Source of the DNA: Euphorbia lathyris
Taxonomy: Eukaryota > Streptophyta > Magnoliopsida > Malpighiales > Euphorbiaceae
DNA: 64,000 nt
Assembly: GCF_963576675.1 (NCBI RefSeq)
Contig: NC_088913.1
Span: 14,521,001-14,585,000, forward strand
Direction of reading: 5' to 3'
A program made the position numbers and the translations under genes. The notes under the pieces were generated by a model. That model saw only the letters and a list, made by a program, of their open reading frames with translations. It did not search any database and was not told the origin of the DNA. Of the stretch, positions 54,317-64,000 are shown one piece after another; the stretch's first letter is position 1, and every line of letters begins with the position of its first letter.

Positions 54317-54897
54317 CTAACTATGGAGAATATGATCATTCATTGATATTTCTTTCTGAATGGGAGGAAGAAGAATATGAAGCTTATATTCTACTTCAAC
54401 AAACGAATCATTTAACTGGGTACTATGCACAATCTCCATATCATTCTACTCCCGGAAAATTGGATAGCATGGATGACGAGAAAACTGCAAACATTGATGA
54501 TTTACTAATAAACAACTACAAAATTTTGTGTGAAAGTTTGGAGTTAGAATTATTAGAGAGCAATGTTGATGATTCATATACACCAAATTCTTCCTTAGGA
54601 TTTGATCAAACTAGTATCGATCATATTCTTTCGTGGGATAAATACTATTCAGCACAATTACCATCATTAACCATAGAAAATACTACTATGGATGACTCGT
54701 CATTCACACCTTACTTCACTCCCGACTCTTCACTCGTTTCGCCATGTAATTGGAATCTGAATGGAAATATTGAGGTTGAAGAAGGAGGAGAGAACATCAC
54801 ATTTCCAAAGGATTTTTTGTTCGGTTATGAAGAACATATTGCTGATGACTTATTGGAAGAGTTCTATAAGAAAAAAAATGATTTACAAATCAGTTAA
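54317..54897 (+). pseudogene. Small acidic protein family, copy 2 (start lost)
   Basis: After the acceptor ttgcag (54311-54316) comes the conserved ctaactatggag. A deletion relative to copies 1 and 3 puts this ATG out of frame, where it meets a stop within eight codons. The family frame itself is open to TAA at 54897: HSLIFLSEWEEEEYEAYILL, GKLDSMDDEKTANIDDLLIN, LGFDQTSIDHILSWDKYYSA, DDSSFTPYFTPDSSLVSP, EEFYKKKNDLQIS. It is the only copy whose coding body is uninterrupted (about 190 residues). Translation would need a downstream Met (MDDEK) or another leader exon. Function unknown. Confidence 0.65.
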
Positions 54898-55637
54898 GAA
54901 GAAATTAAAGAAACAAACTTAGGATGTTTTTTATTTCTTTTCTGGCTGATGTATATTTGGGAATTAAAGACTCGAATTTGGATGTTTTTTTTTTATTTTT
55001 TTATATTTTTTTATGGACAATTGATACTTTCACCATCATTTATGTTTTCTTACCATCAATTCTATTCTGATACTGATATTTGATGTGTTGCTTAAAGTTG
55101 GTTTTAGAGCATCAAAATGAACTAATTTTTTTTATACTTGTGAAATTCTGATATTGATATTTGAAGTGTTGCTTAATTATATATTTTTATATTCTTTACC
55201 AGATAGGAAATGAATTAATTAACAATAGAGAAGTTGACAAATAATTAAGTCCATGTGACATCCGCGGGCTTCACCTAACAATAAAGTAAACAGTCTAATG
55301 ACCGTTACCAATCTCAAGTATAAAAAGTGCAATAATTAAAATTGTTTAGAGCCATATATAATATAAGATTACATTTCTTTATTATCCAAATCAGCAGTTT
55401 ATTATCAAAATCAAAAGATTCAATTTAAAATATTATTTCAATAGCTTTAAAATGAGTTGTTACCTGTTATTAGAGTGTTCAAGATTGAATAATTTTTATG
55501 TTAATAAATGCAAAATTAAACAATTTTTATGTTAAGTTTTGAAGTTAAGTGACCGTTATTAATTAAACTAGAATTTGATAAAATTATTAAAATAATAAAA
55601 AAAAACTAACTAATCATTAACTATATACTATTTGCAG
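54898..55637 (+). other. 3' flank of copy 2 and upstream part of copy 3
   Basis: 54898-55260 is homologous, inverted, to 37740-38130 behind copy 1 (gatattgatatttgatgtgt, caatagagaa-ttgacaa). The rest is AT-rich, leading to the acceptor tttgcag of copy 3. Confidence 0.55.
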
Positions 55638-57694
55638 CTAACTATGGAGGAATTAGCAGAAGAAGTTGAATTTGATAATTCATTGATATTTCTTTGTGAA
55701 AGAGATGAAGAAGAAAGATAATCTTATAATCTAGTTCCGAATGGAAATATAACAATGCACAACACATGTTTTTAAATTACACCAATCACTTAAGGGAAAA
55801 TTACAAAACTAGGTCAAATGGAAGACCCATTTACATATTAAACCCATTTACTCAACCTATTACATATCTAGACTGATTTTGTATGACTTTCCCATAATAC
55901 CCTCGATATTTACGCGCATCTCGTCCCCTCCCGTCTGACTTCGCAAATTCCATATTATGCGAAGCCTGCGAAGCTAATGTTCATAATAATTGATGAATTT
56001 AGTTCGCATATGCAAAGCCTGCGAAGCTAGAGTTTGATTTATTTGATGAATTTAATTCGCATATGCGAAGCCTGTATATGTTTTGTAGCTAATTCGCGAA
56101 GTGGTATATAACAAAAAATCGCAAACAACAAAGGATTCTAACATTAAAATCATAATATTATCAAAATTTACAATAAGATTGCCACAATAAACTCTTAACA
56201 AATCATCTCATAATACATAGGCTACTATTCACTAAGATTGCCACAATAAACTCCTAACAAATCACTTCATTATACATAGGTTATTATTAACCACAGAGGG
56301 ATGGACGTGTCCCACGGTGTAGACTCTTATTCACAACTGACGGTTGGAAGTCCAGGCGTTTTCGAATGGATGTCTCTCATGGCACCCTAACACACCGGCT
56401 TCCAGGAATGAATATTACGTATTCAACCACCTTCAGAAAAATTTAATCGTGTTAGTCAGAAAAAAGGAAGATTTGGCTTCGCGAAACGATGATTTGCTAA
56501 GTATGCGAACATAAATGTGCAATGAATGTGACGCTCTGACTTCGTGAAACAATGATTTCGCGGAGTCTGCGAGGAGAAATGTGACGCTCTGGCTTCGCAA
56601 AACGCTGAATTCGCGGAGTGTGCGAGAGAAATTTATCGAATTACCTCGCAAACTTCGCGTAATCAGCATTTCGCGAAGTGAAATCGATAAATTTCTCCCC
56701 GAAGACCTCGCGATAACCGCATATGCTAAGTGGATTTATGGGAGAAAACGCAGAAAAAACAGCATATACTTACATTTTTTTATGAACCCAATATGATAAA
56801 CTGGGAAAAACGATGAAAATAACGTAGATTCACCATTTTTTCGAACGAGCAGGAAATGGAAGATGAAGAACCATGACTTCGTTTTCTAGGATTAGGAAGT
56901 TGCAGAATCAAGAGATGAAGAGAGGAAGAAGAGAAATTCATTGTGATTTGGAGAAATGAACCAGATTTCGTGGAATTTAAAGGAAGATAGGAAGATCAAA
57001 AGTCTTGGAATCATTAATGGAGGAACTGCCGCCGTTTCGCGCAACTAAGGAGAAGAGGGGAGAGAACGTTCGCGTAAGGGAGGAAGTGGGAAGGTTAGGG
57101 GTATTGAAAGTCACACAAAATCAGTCTAGATATGTAGTAGGTTGAGTAAATGGGTTTAATATGTAAATGAGCCTTCTATTTGACCTAGTTTTGTAATTTT
57201 CCCATCACTTAATGGGTTACTATGTACAATTTTCATCTTAATTTTCTCCTGCAAAATTGGATTGCATGGATGACAAGAGAAGTGCAAATCTTGATGATCT
57301 ATATTAATAAACAACTATGAAATTTTCTCTGAAAGTTTAGATTTTAGAATTTTTAGAGAGCAATGATAATGATCATATACACTATATTCTTCCTTATGGC
57401 TTGATCAAACTAGTATCGATTCAATTCTTTCGCGGGATGAATACTATTTAGCACAATTATCACCATGAACCACAAAAAATACTAGTGTTGATTACTCGTC
57501 ATTCACATCATACTCGACTCATGACTCTCCATTCTTTTTCACCATCGGGTTGGAATCTGAATCAAAATACTGATATTGAAAGAGAAGAAGAAAGATGGAG
57601 TATCGAATTACAAGAAGACTTTTTCTTCGATTATGCTAAAGAAGAAATCGAAGATAAATTGTTCGAGAAATTGTATAAGAAAAAAAATGATTAA
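55638..57694 (+). pseudogene. Small acidic protein family, copy 3 (split by a MULE)
   Basis: Acceptor tttgcag ends at 55637. ATG at 55644 (MEELAEEVEFDNSLIFLCER) is in the family frame, but a TAA follows after about 25 codons. A 1.4-kb MULE then interrupts the sequence (55794-57203). Beyond it the homology resumes with several stops and shifts: KLDCMDDKRSANLDDL, and from about 57485 FSPSGWNLNQNTDIE, EEIEDKLFEKLYKKKND ending at 57694. Confidence 0.72.
55794..57203. mobile_element. Mutator-like non-autonomous element in copy 3
   Basis: 1410 bp with TIRs of about 105 bp (GGGAAAATTACAAAACTAGG / cctagttttgtaattttccc) and perfect 9-bp TSDs ATCACTTAA (55785-55793, 57204-57212). The interior has repeated gcgaagcctgcgaagct and ttcgcatatgcgaa motifs (55930-56110), further ttcgcgaa phrases at 56470-56730, and no recognisable transposase frame. 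Confidence 0.9.
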
Positions 57695-58545
57695 CAAATC
57701 AATTAAGAATTAGAAAATCAAACTTGCATGTATGTTTTCCTATTAAATGTTTCTTTTGATACTTGTTAAAAGTATTTTTAGTAAACACTTGTGATAAGGT
57801 TGATAAGCTAGAATTTTCTACTAAATGAATCTCATATTATCATATAACAACCTATTTATTTCAATCCTAACAACTTAAATAGTGGAGTTTGATAATGCAA
57901 GCTTATGATCAAAAGGCAATAATGTGATGGAATATTGCTCTAACTCAGAAGTCTAAGCTCGATGTAGCTAACACCTCGCTGGTACGTTAGAAGCTAAGAC
58001 TCATTCAACCTCATTCGTACTAATAACATTATAATAACACATGAAAGTAAACATTCTAAAAAATGATAGGTACCAATTTCAAAATGTAAAAGTTCAGTAA
58101 TGAAAATTGGTTATAGCAGTATATATACCATGATCTATGTTTTTCTAATATCCAAATCATGGGTAAATTACACTTATGGTCACTGAACTTTACCCATTTT
58201 CACGTTATGGCCACTCAACTTTATCTATTTTTACATTATGGTCACTGAATTTCAACCGTTTTCAACCGTTGTCTCCTCTTTTAACCGGTTACCTCTTTCT
58301 TTTGACCTTTCTAAACCCTGAAATTTCCATTTTACCCTTTCTTTTTCTTTATTTCTCTTTCTCTGTGTCTATCTCTTTCTCCTTCTCATTCTCTCATTAC
58401 CAACTTATGTTTTATCAAAGACATAACACCTATTTTGCTCCCTAAAGTAAAAGTCATCAACAATCCAAACGTGGACTTTTGGTTAATATATTAGAATTAT
58501 AAAAGGTTTGCTATTTACGACGGAATCTGCTTACAAAAATCTTAT
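57695..58545. other. AT-rich spacer with transposon debris
   Basis: 58165-58260 has three gtcactgaactttaccc-like phrases typical of long-TIR elements. A pyrimidine tract lies at 58330-58395. No gene. Confidence 0.45.
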
Positions 58546-59530
58546 TCCGTTTGGTACGCCGTAATGAGCGTCGTAATGGAATGTCCATTACAATGGAGAC
58601 TCATTACTATGTTTGGATGAGTCATATTGTTTTTATTGTAATGGAATCATAAATACATCACTCAAGTTTTCTTTACAAATTTATGTAGACCCTGTTTGGT
58701 GAAGAGCGTTTTGGGATAAAAAGAGCGGTTTTGACCAACTTTAGAGGTTTGACCACTGAAATCGCTAATTGGAGTGTTTGGTAGAGAGAGGTTTGGGAGA
58801 GAGTTTTGGGATGAAAACGCTAATTTAGAAAAAGCTCTTAAAAGAAGTTTTTTCAATTAGCGTTTTGCAATATTAAAATTAATGGACTTCTTTAACCTTA
58901 ATAAATAGACTCTCTTTTCCTTCGCCAAAATTAATGCCCTTATTCGTCTTTTTGCACAAACCGCTATTACCAATCAGCTAATTTTTACCAAACAGGTCTA
59001 CACAAACAACAGCTAGTCAAATCAGCTAATGTAATCAGCTAACAGCTAACAACTAATGTATTCAGCTAACAGCTAATTTCCAAACAGGGCCGTAATGACC
59101 ATTACATAAACAATAGACATGAATCCTCATTACGACTAACTCTTGCATTTTTATTATTAATACTTATTATGCACAATTCTTATTAAACGATAAAACAAAA
59201 AACTAGAAAAAAAATGGAAACTCGAAAAATGTGACGAACTATTGCCCGTCACAACTTTTTTTGTTCTTCGTCTTTTTATTGCATTTTTTTTATATTTTCC
59301 GTGTTTTCTGTTTTTCTCGTTTTTCTCATTTTTCATGTTTTTCGATGATTTTATATGTATTAAATAAAATTTTATGATTACATTTTAACTAAGCAAATAT
59401 AAGTATTGTAACGGTAATTAAATTTTATCATTTTTTTTAGTTTATCAACCAAACATGGTAATGAAATCACTATTTCATTCCACTACATTACAAGATTGAT
59501 TACATTACAAATTTGATTGCATTAAGTCTA
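58546..59530. mobile_element. Nested MITE cluster
   Basis: The outer part has gtaatggaa / ttccattac-type inverted motifs at 58575-58640 and 59090-59510. The inner element at about 58686-59000 has ends TAGACCCTGTTTGGT and, inverted, TAGACCTGTTTGGT. A third terminus ccaaacagggcc ends at about 59092. TSDs were not fixed. Confidence 0.4.
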
Positions 59531-60329
59531 AATCTATTAACTTTTTACTGCTCAAACTATGCTTAATCGAGTGCAGTTGGTCAACTTGTCGGCCAGTTCG
59601 GTAAATTAATGGGCTGCTATGTTGTTGGATTGAAGTACTAGAACTCAACAAAAGGTACTTGTATTAATTATTAATTGATCCTTCTTAATGAATCTTAATT
59701 TCTTTTAATTTATGTTCAGGTAGATTTGTTGAAAAACATTTTGGATTTAATGAACCATGAACCTGACTTGGGTGTTATGCCTTTATTAAACATAGCTAAC
59801 TATTTCCAGTGATCGCTCAATCTTCCTTCTTGTATGAAGGTTTTCCTGCAAAATAGAAGAGGTGATGACAGTCATAATACAGGATTACTCAATTAGGGGT
59901 CGAGTTTATACCATTTCTCAAAATTAAGCTAGATTTCGTTTAAGAGTCATAACATGTAAAAAATTAGATTTAGAAAGGAGACGAACAGGTAAAAAACAAT
60001 TAAAAATTTTGATTTGAGAGGGTCTACTAGGCCAAAAAAATTTAATAATTTGGATTTAATGAGGGCCTAACGATGAAAAAAAATTAGAAATTTAGATTTA
60101 GAGAGACTTAATAGGTAAAAAAATAATTAGAAATTTGGATTTAGCGAGAAACTAATAAATCCAAAATATTGAAATTTTGAATTTTGAACAAGTCTAACAC
60201 TTAATGGGCTATTTTGGAGGCCTAATTAATTCAATATCCTTCTTAACTAAATCCAAGGTAAAATTATAGTAGGAGAAAATGAAAGTAAGAATAATAGAAA
60301 AGTTAAATTAGACTACAACTATCAGGAGC
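59531..60329. other. AT-rich spacer reaching the Copia LTR
   Basis: The LTR probably extends leftwards from 60436 into this stretch, but its left end was not found. A set of attagaaatttggatttag-type repeats lies at 59950-60180. No gene. Confidence 0.4.
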
Positions 60330-61700
60330 TATTTATAGGAAAGCTGAGTATTCTTCTCTTCCTCTTCTAGATCTTTAATCTCAACCGTATTTATCTTTTG
60401 TTGACTTTTATCTTGGATCGTTGATTTAGTCTTACATCCCCCTGCAAGCTGAGAATTATGCACGTCTAAAATCCCAAGTCGATGAAGAAAGGAATGAAAA
60501 GCAGGGCGATGGAGAGGCGTGGTAAAACAATCCGCCAATTGATCAGCAGACGGTACAGGCAAGAGGTGAATAATTCCAGCTTGAACCTTGTGGCGAACAA
60601 AATGGCAGTCGATTTCAATATGTTTGGTTCTTTCGTGAAAGACTGGGTTTTTGGCTATATGGATGGCAGATAGGTTATCACAATACAGAAGAGCAGGTTT
60701 AGGGTGATATATGTGCAGATCTTTTAGAAGAAATAGAAGCCATTGTAGTTCACAAGCAGTGGAAGCCATAGCCCGATACTCAGATTCTGATGAAGATCGA
60801 CTGATGGTGTTTTGCTTCTTCGATTTCCATGAAATTAGAGAGTTTCCCAGAAAAACAGCAAACCCCATGACTGATTTCCGTGTGATTTTGCAATTTCCCC
60901 AATCACTGTCAGTGAACCCTTTGAGCTGAAGTTGAGAATTGGATGGATAAAAAACGCCTTGAGCAGGATGAAGCTTAAGGTAACGAAGTATCCGGTGGGC
61001 TGCTCTTAAATGATGTTCCTGTGATTTGTGCAAAAACTGAGATAATCTTTGTACTGCAAATGCGATGTCCGGCCTGGAATTCGTCAAGTAGAGTAGCTTT
61101 CCAACTAGTCATCTGTATCCTGTAATATCAACTAAACACTCGGATTCGGTTATATCAACATCACACATAGAAATAGGGGTATTACTTGGTTTAGCTTCAA
61201 GGAAGCCATATTCACTAAGCAGATCCAGAGTGTACTTCCTCTGATATAATAAAATACCTGCAGATGTCCTGGAAATCTCCAAACCTAACATAAATTTCAA
61301 AGTGCCCAAATCCTTAATGCTAAAACAAGCATGAAGGTAGGATTTTACCTGATCGATTAATGACATATTATCACTAACTAGTATAATATCATCCACGTAG
61401 ACAGCTAAAGCAGTGAACTTATCAACATCAAACTTAGTAAATAAAGAAGGATCAGAATCAGCTTGTTGAAAACCAAACTGTTTTAGCGAAGCAGTTAGCT
61501 TGCAATTCCACTGCCGACTAGCCTGCTTTAAGCCGTAAAGGGATTTTTTTAACTTACAAACAGGGTTAATTATATCAGTTTCAATTCCAGGTGGAAGTTC
61601 CATGTAAATTTCTTCTTGTAAGTCACCATGTAAAAAAGCGTTGTAAATCAAAACTATCAAGAACGTCATGATTTCCATAAGGAAATACAGTTTCATAAAA
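60329..61700 (-). pseudogene. Copia reverse transcriptase (truncated) and RNase H
   Basis: Homology starts abruptly at [20 protein letters not shown], so the linker and the first RT motifs (roughly 300 residues in related elements) are missing. RT continues with KKSLYGLKQASRQW and the catalytic YVDDIILVSDN. An in-frame TGA at about 61109 (DITGYR-stop) separates it from LLYLTNSRPDIAF and RNase H (TDSDWGNCKITRKSVMGFAV, SRSSSESEYRAMASTACELQ, LYCDNLSAIHIAKNP, HERTKHIEIDCHFVR). The end of the frame reads beyond the polypurine tract into the LTR. Confidence 0.88.
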
Positions 61701-64000
61701 CCTGACATTCCTAGAGACGCTAATCTTATTAGTGTGAACATCCAACACCCTATACCCTTTTTGTCCCTGCACATAACCAAGAAATATACACTTATTTGCT
61801 CTAGAATCAAATTTACTCCGATTTTGGAGCAAAGTACTAGTAAAGCACAAACATCCGAACACTCTTAAATCAGAATAATTAGGAACATGACCATATAGTA
61901 GTTCAAACGGAGATTTGTTACTTAACAAAGGAGTGGGTGTCCTGTTTATTAAGAACACAGCATGACCAACAAAGAAATTCCAATAGCCATTGGGTAAATG
62001 ACTCTGAAATTTTAAAGCTCTAGCGGTGTTGAGAATATGTTGGTGTTTCCTTTCGACGAGCCCGTTTTGTTGAGGTGTTTCAACACAACTCGTTTGATGA
62101 TTTATTCCTAATTTATTGTAAAATTCAACCATATAAAATTCAGGACCATTATCAGACCTAATGACCTTAATTGTTTTACCAAATTGAGTCTGAACCATAG
62201 CAACGAAATGCTTAATCACATCAGACACCTCAGACTTGAGTTTAACCATAACAGCCCAAGTGAAACGAGTAAAATCATCAACAATAGTGACAAAATATCT
62301 ATAACCTGCAATAGAAACATGGGTAGGACCCCAAATATCAACATGAACAAGCTCAAACGAAGCAGAACTAGAACTAGTAGAGACAGGAAATGGTAATCGC
62401 TTATGCCTAGCAAAATGACATATATCACAAACGAAATCAGAAGGTACTGAGATATCAGGAAACGATTTATTCAAACACAGAATTCGATCTTTAGGTAGAT
62501 GTCCTAGCCTAAAATGCCATAATTCATCTGTATTACAATGAGTAGTAGTATGCAACACATGATTGAAAACAGGCTCAGGGTCAGTTAGGTGATAGAGACC
62601 AGCTACCACACTAGCTAAACCAATCTGCCTCCTGCTCTTCAAGTCCTGGATAAGACAATGATGAGCAGAAAAAACTAAGTTATACTGCATAGAGGCAGTA
62701 AATTGTGTGACCGAAATTAGATTTAAGGCAAAATTTGACACATATAGGACATCGCACAACACAAACTCATTTGAAAAATGAATATCTCCAATATATTCAG
62801 CTTTCAACTTCTGATTATTAGGCAAATTGATATAACAATTATGCACAGGCTTATAACTCCTAAAATATGCTAATGAATTAACAATGTGACTGCTAGCCCC
62901 AGTATCTAAAATCCAGGAATTCACATTCAACGTAATGGGTTTAGGCTTACTTGTGGTGTAGTTAGCTGTTCCACAAGCATTGGCGAAGTGAACATTAGCC
63001 TGCCCACTAGATTTATTCATCTGTATCAGCTGCATGAGTTGCTGCATCTGTGCTGGAGTAAACCCTTCATCAGTATTTGTAGCAGATGCAAGAGAAGTGG
63101 CCCTGTGACCTGTCGAATCATGAACGACGACATCCTCTTCGCATTGGTCAAGATTGTCAATGTCAGCAAAATTAACATTGACGTTCCTATCTTTCTTTTT
63201 GAATCCTGGGGGATAGCCATGCTTCTTGTAGCAAGTATCTACAGTGTGGCCCCCAATATACCCGCAATGAGTGCATACAGTGTTGCTCTTTGATTGACTG
63301 TTAAAAGATCTTTTTGGCTGTTTCTTGGATTGAAAAGTTCCTTTCTGTGCAAAAGCAACCAGTTCTTGCTGAGATGTCATTACAGGTAAGGCAATTTGCC
63401 TTTCATGTTGCAACACCATTGAGAAGACCTTGTTGGCAACAGGTAGAGGATCCATAACCATGATATGAGTTTTAATAGTGGAAAAAGACTCATTGAGACC
63501 TTTGAGAAAGCAAATGACAAGATCTGATTCCTGCTTCTCTTTAATTATATTAAGAGCGTTGCAAGCGCACCCGTCACATACGCACGAGGGATAGGCCCTT
63601 AAATCCTTGTATTCTTCCCAGAGATTACACAAGAAAGTGTAATAATCAGTGATACTTTTATCCCCCTGCTCAACATTATAAATTTCACCCTGTAAATCAG
63701 CAATTCTAAAAACATCACCTTGAGAAAATTTCTCTTTGAGGGAGTCCCAAACAACCTTGGCCGATTCTTGACCTAAAATCCCTTGGGCGATCGCAGGTGA
63801 GACATAATGAACAAACCAGGAAAGAATGAGATGATTGCATCTTCTCCACGCCGGAAAATTCAATTCGGTAGATTCAGGCATGGTAATAGTTCCGTCAATG
63901 AAATCTACCTTATTTTTAGACATTAACGCCATTCTCATACTCCTGGACCAAGAATGGTAATTCTTTGCAGTTAACACCGGAGATACGAGAGCTAATGCCG
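60330..64000 (-). mobile_element. Copia retrotransposon, 5' end outside the window
   Basis: The minus strand carries gag, protease, integrase, a fused truncated RT and RNase H in Copia order. The polypurine tract gcagggggatg (plus 60437-60447) precedes an LTR that starts TGTAAGACTAAATC at 60436. The right edge cuts gag. Broken in several places (see the two pseudogene entries). Confidence 0.88.
61623..64000 (-). pseudogene. Copia gag, protease and integrase
   Basis: The frame is open across the right edge ([17 protein letters not shown]), so the start lies outside. Gag (UBN2/Retrotran_gag type) covers about the first 215 residues ([20 protein letters not shown]). A zinc knuckle [15 protein letters not shown] has five residues where the usual CX2CX4HX4C has four. 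Protease is [13 protein letters not shown]. The pre-integrase/integrase has [12 protein letters not shown]...CDICHFAR (HHCC) and acidic residues in [15 protein letters not shown] and [10 protein letters not shown]. It ends [18 protein letters not shown], where a deletion fuses it out of frame to RT. Apart from this end, integrase looks intact. Confidence 0.9.

Overview
The window is AT-rich nuclear DNA of a flowering plant, probably a eudicot. The signs are plant-type LTR retrotransposons (one with a tRNA-Asp primer site), a plant L1 LINE with an RNase H domain, tRNA-derived SINEs, many small TIR elements, plant 7SL RNA genes with USE + TATA promoters, and an F-box/FBA gene. Nothing bacterial, viral or organellar is evident. 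It is repeat-dominated with very few intact host genes; all identities below were judged by eye.

Layout. 1-1969 is the LTR of a gypsy-type element cut by the left edge, carrying a GC-rich minisatellite. 2904-3398 is a Mutator-like MITE with a 9-bp TSD. 4.3-21.3 kb is a nest of 7SL (signal recognition particle) RNA genes: five bodies (A-E) and a promoter-only remnant. One body (E, 20555-20846) looks complete with its promoter; the others have internal deletions, or (A) a solo LTR between body and TATA box. The nest grew by segmental duplication; the D and E units are recognisably paired and supply empty sites that prove later insertions in E (a Tourist-like MITE and a 5.3-kb LINE). The LINE is broken: no endonuclease domain is visible, and its reverse-transcriptase region is tandemly duplicated around about 280 bp of filler that also occurs in inverted orientation 3 kb away. 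22-24.1 kb holds a dead LINE fragment, a SINE split by a TRIM-like solo LTR, and MITEs.

An intact single-exon F-box/FBA gene lies at 25136-26497, probably with a 5' UTR intron. It is the only convincing intact protein gene. 26.5-33.4 kb is AT-rich spacer with a MULE-MITE holding a duplicated coding-like insert, and several long-TIR elements. 33.6-37.7 kb contains two adjacent giant foldback elements whose ends resemble tRNA genes (A-box and B-box-like motifs).

38-57.7 kb holds an unrecognised family of small acidic proteins: one copy on the minus strand (37.8-39.6 kb), two on the plus strand (53-57.7 kb), plus extra promoter modules without coding sequence. Every copy is broken in a different way. 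Between them sits a complete, young, non-autonomous gypsy-type element (43222-52474, 5-bp TSD TTAAT, LTRs roughly 1.3% different) that has no pol but two diverged, frameshifted copies of one accessory ORF, together with recurrent perfect or near-perfect palindromes. 57.7-60.3 kb is spacer with MITE debris. 60.3-64 kb is a Copia element on the minus strand, degraded and running off the right edge.

The genes do not form a pathway. The window is better read as layered insertions and duplications around three host components: the 7SL nest, the F-box gene and the small acidic-protein family.
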